Positions 8,987 to 17,615 of a stretch of DNA of 64,000 nucleotides are shown here, piece after piece. Positions within the stretch are counted from its first letter, which is position 1. Each line of letters begins with the position of its first letter. The stretch spans positions 62,001 through 126,000 of the forward strand of contig NZ_JAFBCZ010000009.1 of the NCBI RefSeq assembly GCF_016907925.1. The letters run 5' to 3'. The notes below the pieces were generated by a model that was not told the origin of the DNA, ran no database searches, and worked only from the letters and a program-made list of their open reading frames with translations. The position numbers and the translations under genes are program-made. The DNA is from Herpetosiphon giganteus. GTDB lineage: Bacteria; Chloroflexota; Chloroflexia; Chloroflexales; Herpetosiphonaceae.

Positions 8987-9009
8987 GCTATCACTCCAGT
9001 TATGGCTCG

Positions 9010-9027
9010 CTGATCAGCGCTGATCAG
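9010..9027. promoter_or_regulatory. Perfect 18-bp palindrome, possible operator
   Basis: CTGATCAGC/GCTGATCAG is perfectly symmetric, and a further CTGAT half-site follows at about 9029. It lies in the 151-bp space between the divergent SnoaL-like and MFS genes. The arrangement suits a dimeric repressor site for the exporter, but no regulator gene is next door. Confidence 0.45.
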
Positions 9028-9137
9028 GCTGATTGTAGCAAGCATGTCAATTGAAACGCGAAGGGCCTCGCTAGCTAGCTAGCTAACAATTGTACCAACC
9101 AGCTTCTTGGTTGATGTCGAATACTTAAAGGAATGTT

Positions 9138-10592
9138 ATGCGCGTAGAGACTACCCCAAACTCACATGCCTCAAGCAACGCTACCAGCGAAAAAGGCATT
9201 ATTTTGACCTTATTAATCGCTACCTTTGTGGTGATTCTCAATGAAACTATTATGGGTGTGGCCCTACCACGCTTACAAACCGAATTCCAAGTTGAGGCCA
9301 GTACCGTGCAATGGCTGACCACGGCCTATCTTTTGGTCATGGCGGTGTTGATTCCCACCACGGGCTTTTTGATTCAGCGCTTTAGCACGAGAACACTCTT
9401 TCTGACGGCGATGAGTTTGTTTAGCGTTGGCACGATAACCGCCGCTGCCGCCCAAGGCTTTGAAGTGCTTTTAGTTGGGCGGATTTTTCAGGCCTCGGGC
9501 ACAGCGCTTATGTTGCCCTTGCTGATGACCGTGATTTTGGTGCTTGTGCCAATGGAGCGGCGGGGAGCCATGATGAGCACCGCCAGCATGGTAATTTCGG
9601 TCGCGCCAGCAATCGGCCCAGCCATCTCGGGCCTGATTATGCAAGCCCTGTCATGGCGTTTTATGTTTATTTTCGTCGTTCCGATTGCGCTTGGCGTGCT
9701 GGCCTATGGCTATTTGCGCTTGGTTAATGTTGGCAAGCTTCAGCCAGCTAGCCTTGATATTGCCTCAATCGTGATTGCCGCAATAGGCTTTGGCGGGCTG
9801 GTTTATGGCTTTAGCCGCGCAGGCGAACCAGGTAGCAGCATCAGCGATCCGCTGGTATTGGGCTTGATTGGAATTGGCGTGCTTGGCATTGCGCTCTTTG
9901 CTTGGCGACAAACTCGCTTGGCTAGCCCATTGCTTGATCTGCGGGTCTTTCGCTTTCCAATGTTTACCCTGAGCGTTGTGATGATGATGGTTGTGATGGT
10001 GACGCTCTTTGCCTCGGCGATTTTGTTGCCCTTCTATTTCCAAGAAATTCGCCATTTCAATACGCTGCAAACTGGGCTATTTTTGCTGCCTGGTGGGGCC
10101 TTGATGGGCTTTAGCGGGCTATTCGTCGGGCGGATTTTCGATCGTTCTGGGCCACGCGTGCTGGTTATCGGCGGCATGCTGCTGGTTGTGCTCGCACTTT
10201 GGCAATGGACATCGCTCAATCCAAACACATCGGTCATTTGGCTCTTGAGTTTGCATGTTATCTTCAGCTTGGGGCTTGCCTGCTTGTTCACACCAGTGCT
10301 GACGACTGGGCTTAATCAATTGCCCCAAGCCTTGCACTCGCATGGCACTGCAATCTCTAACACGCTGCAACAAGTTGCCGGAGCAATTGGCACAGCCTTG
10401 TTAATCACGATTATGAGTGCTGGGCAGGCTCGCCATTTACAAACGATCTCAGCTGATCCTATAGCAGCGTTGAACACAGGCATCCAACAGGCATTTGCGG
10501 TCGCGGCAGGCTTGGCCGTGGTTGGATTGCTCTTGGCGCTCTTTCTTCGCCGTACAGGAGAAACAAGCGGCGAAGCAACATTTATTCACTAG
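9138..10592 (+). CDS. MFS drug/solute exporter, DHA2 (EmrB/QacA) type
   Basis: A 484-residue integral membrane protein with about 14 hydrophobic segments, the DHA2 number. The first segment has the hallmark ATFVVILNETIMGVALPRLQ. WLTTAYLLVMAVLIPTTGFL follows. Motif C appears as SVAPAIGPAISGLIMQALSWRFMF. It should export hydrophobic compounds using the proton gradient. Start: ATG with AAAGGAATG upstream. A divergent SnoaL-like gene and a palindrome in the shared spacer suggest local regulation. Substrate unknown. Confidence 0.9.
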   Translation: MRVETTPNSHASSNATSEKGIILTLLIATFVVILNETIMGVALPRLQTEFQVEASTVQWLTTAYLLVMAVLIPTTGFLIQRFSTRTLFLTAMSLFSVGTITAAAAQGFEVLLVGRIFQASGTALMLPLLMTVILVLVPMERRGAMMSTASMVISVAPAIGPAISGLIMQALSWRFMFIFVVPIALGVLAYGYLRLVNVGKLQPASLDIASIVIAAIGFGGLVYGFSRAGEPGSSISDPLVLGLIGIGVLGIALFAWRQTRLASPLLDLRVFRFPMFTLSVVMMMVVMVTLFASAILLPFYFQEIRHFNTLQTGLFLLPGGALMGFSGLFVGRIFDRSGPRVLVIGGMLLVVLALWQWTSLNPNTSVIWLLSLHVIFSLGLACLFTPVLTTGLNQLPQALHSHGTAISNTLQQVAGAIGTALLITIMSAGQARHLQTISADPIAALNTGIQQAFAVAAGLAVVGLLLALFLRRTGETSGEATFIH

Positions 10593-10604
10593 AGTTTTTT
10601 TAAG

Positions 10605-10735
10605 ATCCCTTCGCCCGTGGCGTGGGCGAGGGGGCTTTAACAGCGTGGTTCTCTCCCAATTCCTTGGTGAACAATCGCTCATCCCTTCGCCCGCGTGCAG
10701 TGGGCGAGGGGCTGGGAGTGAGGGAACGTTCTACA
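10605..10735. repeat. Dispersed GC-rich palindromic repeat, family B (two units)
   Basis: Two inverted-repeat units of the form CTTCGCCC...GGGCGAGGG at about 10608-10636 and 10684-10712, in the 325-bp spacer after the MFS gene. They are related to units at 1438-1620 and 49520-49713. The rest of the spacer (10736-10917) shows nothing recognisable. Confidence 0.75.
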
Positions 10736-10917
10736 GCCGACCAATCGCTCAAAACCTACCCTTGTAAGCAGCCCCTCATCCCCAACAAACAGCGAGATAA
10801 TCAAAAACACTCGCTTAAGCTAGCTCTGCACCCTAACCCCGATCCCCAATCCCTTGAAAAATCCCTGCAATGCTTCTATAGTGGCAGCGTAGATTTAGTG
10901 TGTAGCTTGAGGATTTT

Positions 10918-11703
10918 ATGTCAAACGATCAAATTCGCTTCGACGATGGCGCAAGCTATGAGCGCTACATGGGTGTATGGAGCCAACTGGTAGCAGCCAA
11001 ATTCTTAACGTGGCTGGCTCCACAACAAGGCTTAAACTGGCTTGATGTTGGCTGTGGCAATGGTGCATTTACCGAAATGATCTTCAAACAATGCCAACCA
11101 AGCGCCGTCACTGGAATCGATCCAGCGCCCGCCCAAATTGGCTATGCCCGCCAGCGCTTGGCGGATTATCCAGTCAAACTGGAGGAAGGCGATGCCCAAA
11201 ACCTGCCTTTAGATAGTAACAGCGTCAATATCGCGGTGATGCCCTTGGTGATTTTCTTTGTGCCAGAGCCAGCCAAAGGCGTAGCCGAAATGGCGCGCGT
11301 GGTTGCCCCAAGCGGAACCGTTGCAGCCTACACCTGGGATATGTTTGGCGGCGGCTTCCCTTATGCTTCGTTGCAAGCAGCGTTGGTTAATGCAGGCATC
11401 AGCGTGCCGCGCCCGCCGAGTGCCGAAGCCTCACGCATGGAGGTTTTGCACGAGCTTTGGCTGCAAGCAGGTCTCAGCACTATTCAAACTGAAGTTATCA
11501 GCGTAACCCGTAGCTTTGTTGATTTTGCTGATTATTGGCAAACTGCGCTTGGCGCACCCAGCGTTGGCCCGCAACTGAATGCTATGAGTGCCAGCAAGCA
11601 GCAAGCCTTCCAAGCCCAGATTCGGGCGAATTTGCCACTCAATACCAATGGCCAGATCACGCTTCAAGCCCATGTCAATGCGATCAAAGGCATTGTGGTG
11701 TAA
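10918..11703 (+). CDS. Class I SAM-dependent methyltransferase
   Basis: A 261-residue protein of the Methyltransf_11/UbiE-like group. The glycine-rich SAM loop is LDVGCGNGAF at about 42-51. GIDPAP (motif post I) and a QNLPLDSNSVNIAV segment (motif II) follow. The N-terminal YERYMGVWS is common in this subgroup. GAGG sits upstream of the ATG. The gene ends at a strong terminator and seems to stand alone. Acceptor unknown. Confidence 0.85.
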   Translation: MSNDQIRFDDGASYERYMGVWSQLVAAKFLTWLAPQQGLNWLDVGCGNGAFTEMIFKQCQPSAVTGIDPAPAQIGYARQRLADYPVKLEEGDAQNLPLDSNSVNIAVMPLVIFFVPEPAKGVAEMARVVAPSGTVAAYTWDMFGGGFPYASLQAALVNAGISVPRPPSAEASRMEVLHELWLQAGLSTIQTEVISVTRSFVDFADYWQTALGAPSVGPQLNAMSASKQQAFQAQIRANLPLNTNGQITLQAHVNAIKGIVV

Positions 11704-11712
11704 TAAGCAAAC

Positions 11713-11755
11713 GCCATGGTGATAGTCAGCGTAACTATCATCATGGCATTTTTAT
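11713..11755 (+). terminator. Rho-independent terminator
   Basis: A 14-bp stem (GCCATGGTGATAGT with ACTATCATCATGGC, one wobble pair), loop of seven bases, then ATTTTTATTT, ten bases after the methyltransferase stop. Confidence 0.85.
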
Positions 11756-11806
11756 TTAATGCTTTGGTTTTGATTAATGAGCCATTATTTGCCGCCAAGT
11801 CTATCA

Positions 11807-12070
11807 TCAACAATCAGGAATTGGTAGGTTAGGAACATCGATATATGTCGGCTCTTGCAATGGGCCATCGACACCCATGATAACGACATCTTTGGTATCA
11901 CTCACTGTTTGCCATTGCCTTCGAATCGCATCACGCTCATCAGGAGTTATGATCTTGTGTTCAACCGCAGCAACAAGATAGTCATCCGTACTTGTAAAAA
12001 TCCCAATTTTGCTTGCCAGAAATTCCTTATTCAGTGCTTCTGTTCCACATAGCAGCAAAATGCTCAGCAT
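11807..12070 (-). CDS. Possible small protein, unknown function
   Basis: An 87-residue reading from the ATG at 12070 (an upstream TTG at 12088 is also possible). It opens with a short hydrophobic stretch (MLSILLLCG). A soluble region follows with a helical EHKIITPDERDAIRRQWQTVSDTK segment and PTYIDVPNLPIPDC at the end. The amino-acid make-up looks like real protein, but no ribosome site is visible and no family is recognised. It may be the remnant of a longer gene. Confidence 0.4.
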   Translation of the reverse strand: MLSILLLCGTEALNKEFLASKIGIFTSTDDYLVAAVEHKIITPDERDAIRRQWQTVSDTKDVVIMGVDGPLQEPTYIDVPNLPIPDC

Positions 12071-12212
12071 CGTGGCAATTGATCGCAAGCTGTAAGCGTG
12101 GTGTAATACTCTATTAATATCTCAGCCCTATACTATTAACAGCAACGTGGATCTATTTGGGCTAGCCAAACGTAGGTTGGGTTAGTGGTTGTTAGTTAAA
12201 AGGATGCTGAGC

Positions 12213-13115
12213 ATGAAAAAGATTCCCTCATCGGAGATAACGCCCGAAGCCTTGTTCCATTCGCGCCGCCAATTTATCAAGGGTGCAGCGGCCTTGGTTG
12301 GCAGTGCCGCGCTGTTAGCCGCATGTGGTAGCGACGATAGCAGCAATTTGCCAGCTGGCGTTGATGTGCAAACACCCTACGAATCGATCATCAACTACAA
12401 CAATTTCTATGAATTTAGCACCAATAAAGAAGCAGTTGCCGCAAAATCTAAAAACTTCACTACCACGCCGTGGACGGTTGAAGTTGGCGGCTTGGTCAAC
12501 AAACCTCAAACCTTTGCAATTGAAGATTTGCTCAAGCAGTTTACTCAAGAAGAACGGGTGTATCGCTTGCGCTGTGTTGAAGGCTGGTCGATGGTCATTC
12601 CGTGGACGGGATTTAGCCTTGCTGGCTTGTTGAAACAGGTCGAGCCAACCAGCGCTGCCAAATATGTGCGTTTTGAAACCGTGATGCGCCCCGAAGAAAT
12701 GCCCGGCCAAAATAGCAGCTACTACACTTGGCCCTACGTCGAGGGCTTGCGGCTCGATGAAGCCATGCACGATTTGACCTTGATGGCAACTGGAGTCTAT
12801 GGCAAGCCTATTTTGCCCCAAAATGGTGCGCCGTTACGCCTCGCCGTGCCATGGAAATATGGCTTCAAAAGCATCAAATCGATCGTCAAAATTGAGCTTG
12901 TGGCCGACCAACCAAGCAGTTTATGGATGAACGCAGCGCCAGATGAATATGGCTTCTATGCCAATGTTAATCCCGATGTGCCCCACCCACGTTGGTCGCA
13001 ATCAAGCGAGCGCCGCATTGGCGAGGCAGGCCGCCGCCGCACCTTGCCCTTCAATGGCTACGCCGATGAAGTCGCTTCGTTGTACAAAGATATGGATTTG
13101 AAAGCTAACTATTAA
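12213..13115 (+). CDS. msrP: Protein-methionine-sulfoxide reductase catalytic subunit MsrP (YedY type)
   Basis: A 300-residue molybdoenzyme that reduces methionine sulfoxide in exported proteins, taking electrons from the membrane partner MsrQ encoded next. It has a twin-arginine signal ([18 protein letters not shown] at about 18-35), so it is folded before export. The molybdenum-ligating Cys lies in [15 protein letters not shown]. Further family blocks are [32 protein letters not shown] and the closing [12 protein letters not shown]. The ATG at 12213 follows AAAAGG with about 9 bp spacing; the earlier ATG at 12204 touches that site. The stop is 12 bp before msrQ. Confidence 0.95.
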   Translation: MKKIPSSEITPEALFHSRRQFIKGAAALVGSAALLAACGSDDSSNLPAGVDVQTPYESIINYNNFYEFSTNKEAVAAKSKNFTTTPWTVEVGGLVNKPQTFAIEDLLKQFTQEERVYRLRCVEGWSMVIPWTGFSLAGLLKQVEPTSAAKYVRFETVMRPEEMPGQNSSYYTWPYVEGLRLDEAMHDLTLMATGVYGKPILPQNGAPLRLAVPWKYGFKSIKSIVKIELVADQPSSLWMNAAPDEYGFYANVNPDVPHPRWSQSSERRIGEAGRRRTLPFNGYADEVASLYKDMDLKANY

Positions 13116-13127
13116 AAGGTAGGCCGC

Positions 13128-13769
13128 ATGCTCAATCAACTCAAACGTCATTGGCTACGCTATTTGGTGCATGTCGGGTGTCTGGTGCCGTTTGGGTTAT
13201 TGATCTTCGATTATCTGAACAATCAGTTAACCGTCAACCCGATTCAGGCAGCAACCTTGCGCACTGGCAAAACTGCATTAATTATTTTGGTGCTATCACT
13301 TGTATGCACACCAATCAAAACCTTTACGCCATTTAAACAGGTAACGGTGTTGCGACGACCACTAGGCTTATATGCCTTTTTCTATGTTTGCTTGCACCTG
13401 TTAATTTTTGTAGCCTGGGATTATGGCTTCGATTGGGAATTTATTGGCGAGGCGATTGGCGAAAAACGCTATATCATCGTTGGCTTAATCGCCTGGCTCT
13501 TGCTCATTCCATTGGCCATTACCTCGACCAAAGGCTGGATGCGGCGGCTTGGTAAGCGTTGGCGGCTTTTACATCGGCTGGTTTATTTGATTGCAGGCTT
13601 AGCTGTTTTACATTATGTCTGGTTAGTTAAGGCTGATGTGCGTGAACCACTCCTGTATGGCGCGGCGATTGGCATGCTCTTATTATTACGCTTGCCAGCA
13701 TTACGCCGTTGGCAGCAGCGCCAATATAAACAGCCAAAACCGCTTGATCGCTCAAGTGAAGCTTCCTAA
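13128..13769 (+). CDS. msrQ: MsrQ heme-binding membrane subunit (YedZ type)
   Basis: A 213-residue membrane protein with about six helices. It should pass electrons from the quinone pool to MsrP through b-type haem. Family features are HVGCLVPFGLLIFDYL near the start, LRTGKTALIILVLSLVCTPIKTF, RRPLGLYAFFYVCLHLLIFVAWD (haem His) and WRLLHRLVYLIAGLAVLHYVW, with two His on one helix. It is in an operon with msrP (12-bp gap, AAGGTAGG upstream) and ends at a strong bidirectional terminator. Confidence 0.95.
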   Translation: MLNQLKRHWLRYLVHVGCLVPFGLLIFDYLNNQLTVNPIQAATLRTGKTALIILVLSLVCTPIKTFTPFKQVTVLRRPLGLYAFFYVCLHLLIFVAWDYGFDWEFIGEAIGEKRYIIVGLIAWLLLIPLAITSTKGWMRRLGKRWRLLHRLVYLIAGLAVLHYVWLVKADVREPLLYGAAIGMLLLLRLPALRRWQQRQYKQPKPLDRSSEAS

Positions 13770-13774
13770 AAAAA

Positions 13775-13811
13775 CCAAGGCGCAACGATTGTAATAATCG
13801 TTGCGCCTTGG
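13775..13811. terminator. Bidirectional terminator (msrQ / cellulase)
   Basis: A perfect 16-bp stem (CCAAGGCGCAACGATT and its complement) around a 5-base loop, with an A-run before and TGTTTA after. It serves the converging msrQ and GH6 genes. Confidence 0.9.
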
Positions 13812-13858
13812 CTGTTTAATCGCGAGCGTATCGTGGATAGTCCAGCGTTGGAACTAGC

Positions 13859-16800
13859 CTACGGTGCAATTGCAGGATACGCGTTGCGAACCAACATCGC
13901 GAATTGTGATGAGAACCAGCGGCCTGCGTGTGGTGCACCTGCCAACGCATTGGTTGGGTACGCTGGGTTGTAGCGGTTTTGCGCGTTCGGGTCACACATT
14001 GCGTCAAACTGCTTGGCTGGGTCGGTTGGGTCAATCACCCCTGCCGTGGCCACGCCGTCGGATTCGCCTGGAGGCTTGACCCATACATAGGCATCAATCC
14101 CCGTCAATGGTGCTGCCGTTGGGCGTTCGCCAATCCCGGCTCCGGCTTGGTTACACCAGCCACCGCGGTGTGGACGACGATCCAGCTTCGAATCGTTGAC
14201 ATAGATTTCCAATGAGTTCGAGCTGCTTACCGACGTTGGCCGAGCCGTGCCACCCCAACCGTTGCGGCTGGTATCAATCAACATCCCGATCCCACTTGGG
14301 AATCCAGCGCTGATGAAGGCATTGCGCATCGCCACCACATAATCCACTTCGTCGAAGTACGGGTTCCATTCGTAGAACAATGATGAACGAATGGGGTTGC
14401 CACCACCCAAGGTCAAGCCCGAGTTTGGCAAGAACACTTCGTTCAATGGCGTGTAGTTGGCCGTGTTCGAGATGAAGCCATCGATCCCGCTCAAGCCTTT
14501 GGTCGTGCCGCGCACCGTTTGGGTGTACAGCTGAATCGCTGGCGTGAAGTTGCTGTCCCAGCCCAACCAACCGGAGTGCGCAATGTCCATGTAGATGTAG
14601 ACGTTGCTGGTCACATTCAGTTTGTTGATGGCGTATTGGACACCTTGGACATAGGCACCGCTCGAAATTGCTTCGGCACAAGCCGGAATGTTGGCGTTGG
14701 TCACCAAGTTCGAGAGTGAATCCGGTTCCAACACCACCACAATCCGCAACGAAGCATATTTGCTATCGCTCAGAATCGTAGCAATCGGGTCGATGTACTC
14801 AGCTTTGTAGCGGGCCAAGCCATTTTGCGAAATTTTCAACTCGCCGTTTGAAGCCAAAGCGGCACAGTCGCGGTTGGGCAAGTCGTACACAACAATCGAG
14901 ATCGCAACTTGTTGGCCGCTGGTTTGTTGTTGCACGAGGGCAGCATCCAAGTGACCGCGCAAGCCCATGGCATCGCTGCTGCCAGCGATAGCGGCAATCC
15001 GATCCAACCAAACCGCAGTTGGATACTCAGCAACTTTGCGCATTTGTGAACCAAGCGTGCCACCAGTGGCGTTTGCTTCAGCGTTCACCCGAGCAGCGTA
15101 TTCGCTATTGATGTAGCCTTGTGCGCCAACAAATGGGTTCGCAACGTGGACACCAGGAACGCTGGTTGGTGCAGGCGTGCTCGTTGGGGCTGGCGTGCTC
15201 GTTGGAGCAGGCGTGCCAACTGGCGTGCTGGTTGCAGGAACCGTCGTTGCAACTGGAGTCGTGGTTGGGTTGGTCGATTGCGAAATTGGTGGATACGCGT
15301 TGCGAACCAACATCGCGAATTGTGATGAGAACCAGCGGCCTGCGTGTGGTGCACCTGCCAACGCATTGGTTGGGTACGCTGGGTTGTAGCGGTTTTGCGC
15401 GTTCGGGTCACACATTGCGTCAAACTGCTTGGCTGGGTCGGTTGGGTCAATCACCCCTGCCGTGGCCACGCCGTCGGATTCGCCTGGAGGCTTGACCCAT
15501 ACATAGGCATCAATCCCCGTCAATGGTGCTGCCGTTGGGCGTTCGCCAATCCCGGCTCCGGCTTGGTTACACCAGCCACCGCGGTGTGGACGACGATCCA
15601 GCTTCGAATCGTTGACATAGATTTCCAATGAGTTCGAGCTGCTTACCGACGTTGGCCGAGCCGTGCCACCCCAACCGTTGCGGCTGGTATCAATCAACAT
15701 CCCGATCCCACTTGGGAATCCAGCGCTGATGAAGGCATTGCGCATCGCTACCACATAATCCACTTCGTCGAAGTACGGGTTCCATTCGTAGAACAACGAC
15801 GAGCGAATGGGGTTGCCACCACCCAAGGTCAAGCCCGAGTTTGGCAAGAACACTTCGTTCAATGGCGTGTAGTTGGCTGTATTCGAGATGAAGCCATCGA
15901 TCCCGCTCAAGCCTTTGGTCGTGCCGCGCACCGTTTGGGTGTACAGCTGAATCGCTGGCGTGAAGTTGCTGTCCCAGCCCAACCAACCGGAGTGCGCAAT
16001 GTCCATGTAGATGTAGACGTTGCTGGTCACATTCAGTTTGTTGATGGCGTATTGGACACCTTGGACATAGGCACCGCTCGAAATTGCTTCGGCACAAGCC
16101 GGAATGTTGGCGTTGGTCACCAAGTTCGAGAGTGAATCCGGTTCCAACACCACCACAATCCGCAACGAAGCATATTTGCTATCGCTCAGAATCGTAGCAA
16201 TCGGGTCGATGTACTCGGCTTTGTAGCGGGCCAAGCCATTTTCCGAAATTTTCAACTCGCCGTTTGAAGCCAAAGCGGCACAGTCGCGGTTGGGCAAGTC
16301 ATACACAACAATCGAGATCGCAACTTGTTGGCCGCTAGTTTGTTGTTGCACGAGGGCAGCGTCTAAGTGACCGCGCAAGCCCATGGCATCGCTGCTGCCA
16401 GCGATAGCGGCAATCCGATCCAGCCAAACCGCAGTTGGATACTCAGCAACTTTGCGCATTTGTGAACCAAGCGTGCCACCAGTGGCGTTTGCTTCAGCGT
16501 TCACCCGAGCAGCATATTCGCTATTGATGTAGCCTTGTGCGCCAACAAATGGGTTCGCAACGTGAATTCCAGGCTCAGTGGTTGGAGCTGGCGTATTGGT
16601 TGGAACGTTGGTTGGCACAGTTGTGTTGGTTGGGCGTGTGGTTGCGCTGGCAACTGGAGTGTTCGTCGGAACGTTGGTTGGGCGCGTAGTCGCGCTTGGA
16701 ACCGGTGTATTGGTTGCAACATTCGTTGGAACAGTCGTGTTGGTTGGACGCGTAGTTGCGCTTGGAACCGGTGTATTGGTTGGTGCAGTTGTGGGGACTG

Positions 16801-17248
16801 TGGTGTTGGTAGGAACAGTCGTTGGAACAACGACACCGCCACAGGTCACGCCATTGAGGGTAAAGGCGGTTGGTTTGGCATTGGCACCACTATAGGTTGC
16901 TTGGAAACCGAAGTTTACCGTGCCACCAGTGCCAATATTGCCATTCCAGCCAGCGTTGCTGACGTTGACATTCGCGCCAGTTTGGGCCAAAACCCCACCC
17001 CAAAGATTTGAGATGTTCTGGTTGCCTGCGAATGACCAGCCGACTGTCCAGCTTGAGACCGCTGAACCGGTGTTTTTGAGGGTTACATCGCCAATAAAAC
17101 CGCTACCCCAATCGTTAGCAATGTTATAGACGACTTCGCAGCTGGTGGCTGCGGCGGTTGGTTTAGCATTGAGTTGGCCTAAGCCACTGCTAACCACGGC
17201 GGTTAAAAGAACAAGAATTAATCCACGGGAATTAAAGATCCGAGCCAT
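13859..17248 (-). CDS. Secreted cellulase: CBM2 plus two tandem GH6 domains
   Basis: An 1129-residue secreted enzyme for crystalline cellulose (endoglucanase or cellobiohydrolase). Order: signal peptide (1-35); CBM2 cellulose-binding domain, about 36-138, with Cys at both ends; Thr/Pro linker to about 227; GH6 domain 1 (about 228-652); short PTSTPA linker; GH6 domain 2 (about 700-1124). Each GH6 domain has VVYDLPNRDCAALASNGE, with the likely proton-donor Asp, and VLEPDSL. The disulfide cysteines are also present. The two GH6 domains are nearly identical at DNA level over about 1.27 kb. The C-terminus ends right after domain 2. The promoter and operator candidates are described under 17373-17500. 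It converges with msrQ. Confidence 0.93.
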   Translation of the reverse strand: MARIFNSRGLILVLLTAVVSSGLGQLNAKPTAAATSCEVVYNIANDWGSGFIGDVTLKNTGSAVSSWTVGWSFAGNQNISNLWGGVLAQTGANVNVSNAGWNGNIGTGGTVNFGFQATYSGANAKPTAFTLNGVTCGGVVVPTTVPTNTTVPTTAPTNTPVPSATTRPTNTTVPTNVATNTPVPSATTRPTNVPTNTPVASATTRPTNTTVPTNVPTNTPAPTTEPGIHVANPFVGAQGYINSEYAARVNAEANATGGTLGSQMRKVAEYPTAVWLDRIAAIAGSSDAMGLRGHLDAALVQQQTSGQQVAISIVVYDLPNRDCAALASNGELKISENGLARYKAEYIDPIATILSDSKYASLRIVVVLEPDSLSNLVTNANIPACAEAISSGAYVQGVQYAINKLNVTSNVYIYMDIAHSGWLGWDSNFTPAIQLYTQTVRGTTKGLSGIDGFISNTANYTPLNEVFLPNSGLTLGGGNPIRSSLFYEWNPYFDEVDYVVAMRNAFISAGFPSGIGMLIDTSRNGWGGTARPTSVSSSNSLEIYVNDSKLDRRPHRGGWCNQAGAGIGERPTAAPLTGIDAYVWVKPPGESDGVATAGVIDPTDPAKQFDAMCDPNAQNRYNPAYPTNALAGAPHAGRWFSSQFAMLVRNAYPPISQSTNPTTTPVATTVPATSTPVGTPAPTSTPAPTSTPAPTSVPGVHVANPFVGAQGYINSEYAARVNAEANATGGTLGSQMRKVAEYPTAVWLDRIAAIAGSSDAMGLRGHLDAALVQQQTSGQQVAISIVVYDLPNRDCAALASNGELKISQNGLARYKAEYIDPIATILSDSKYASLRIVVVLEPDSLSNLVTNANIPACAEAISSGAYVQGVQYAINKLNVTSNVYIYMDIAHSGWLGWDSNFTPAIQLYTQTVRGTTKGLSGIDGFISNTANYTPLNEVFLPNSGLTLGGGNPIRSSLFYEWNPYFDEVDYVVAMRNAFISAGFPSGIGMLIDTSRNGWGGTARPTSVSSSNSLEIYVNDSKLDRRPHRGGWCNQAGAGIGERPTAAPLTGIDAYVWVKPPGESDGVATAGVIDPTDPAKQFDAMCDPNAQNRYNPAYPTNALAGAPHAGRWFSSQFAMLVRNAYPAIAP
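13879..16565. repeat. 1.27-kb direct duplication (GH6 domain)
   Basis: Bases 13879-15149 and 15295-16565 are direct copies offset by 1416 bp. By eye they differ at only a dozen or so scattered positions (for example near 14331/15747 and 14379/15795), many of them synonymous. The 145 bp between them encodes a Thr/Pro linker. This indicates a recent in-frame duplication or ongoing gene conversion. Confidence 0.95.
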
Positions 17249-17372
17249 CGAATTCGCCTCCTTGCGTAGTATGTGTACTCTTCATCGATTAAAACGCGCA
17301 TGGTTTTATGTACACAAACAATTCATTGTCATTCAACGTGGAAACTGGGTAAAAAAAGTGGCTAACCTCCTT

Positions 17373-17386
17373 TGGAACCGGTCTCA
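17373..17386 (-). promoter_or_regulatory. Operator candidate O2 in GH6 leader
   Basis: TGGAACCGGTCTCA (plus strand) is an imperfect palindrome with a central CCGG, like LacI-family operators. The same 14 bases occur at 23576-23589 before the GH74 gene. Confidence 0.6.
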
Positions 17387-17443
17387 TTTTTATAGCTTAT
17401 GTGGGTGAAAACAGGCTTTGGAATGGGAGGCGAGAGCGTTTTT

Positions 17444-17457
17444 TGAGAGCGATCCCA
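17444..17457 (-). promoter_or_regulatory. Operator candidate O1 in GH6 leader
   Basis: The minus strand reads TGGGATCGCTCTCA, two mismatches from the CelR-type LacI-family box TGGGAGCGCTCCCA known from actinobacterial cellulase genes. It lies about 15 bp downstream of the -10 box, where a bound repressor would block transcription. Confidence 0.55.
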
Positions 17458-17471
17458 AAGCTGTTGGACGA

Positions 17472-17500
17472 ATGTTAAATCTTTTAATCAATTTTGTCAA
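17472..17500 (-). promoter_or_regulatory. Promoter of GH6 cellulase gene
   Basis: Minus strand: -35 TTGACA (17495-17500), 17-bp spacer, -10 TAACAT (17472-17477). Upstream lies an A/T-rich TTCTAAAGTTTTG block shared with the GH74 promoter. The leader to the ATG is about 220 nt. Confidence 0.7.
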
Positions 17501-17615
17501 TAGCAAAACTTTAGAAATTCTTAAGTAAAAATTGGTTAGGCAAAAGTCGGTTTGGTGGCAACGTTTTTGGTACAATAACTACACGCATTTTCAGGACATA
17601 AAGGATCAGATTGCC

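Noticed and set aside
10495-10993. Open readings across the MFS-methyltransferase spacer
   Set aside because: They translate family B repeats and overlap two well-supported genes in other frames.
13775-13811. Long perfect inverted repeat as possible transposon end or attachment site
   Set aside because: Its place between convergent genes and flanking A/T runs fit a bidirectional terminator; no recombinase gene is present.
13864-16135. Several long open readings on the plus strand and in other minus-strand frames over the GH6 gene
   Set aside because: They are duplicated in pairs exactly as the GH6 domains are, and have Trp/Arg/Cys-rich, domainless sequences, so they are shadows of the real gene.
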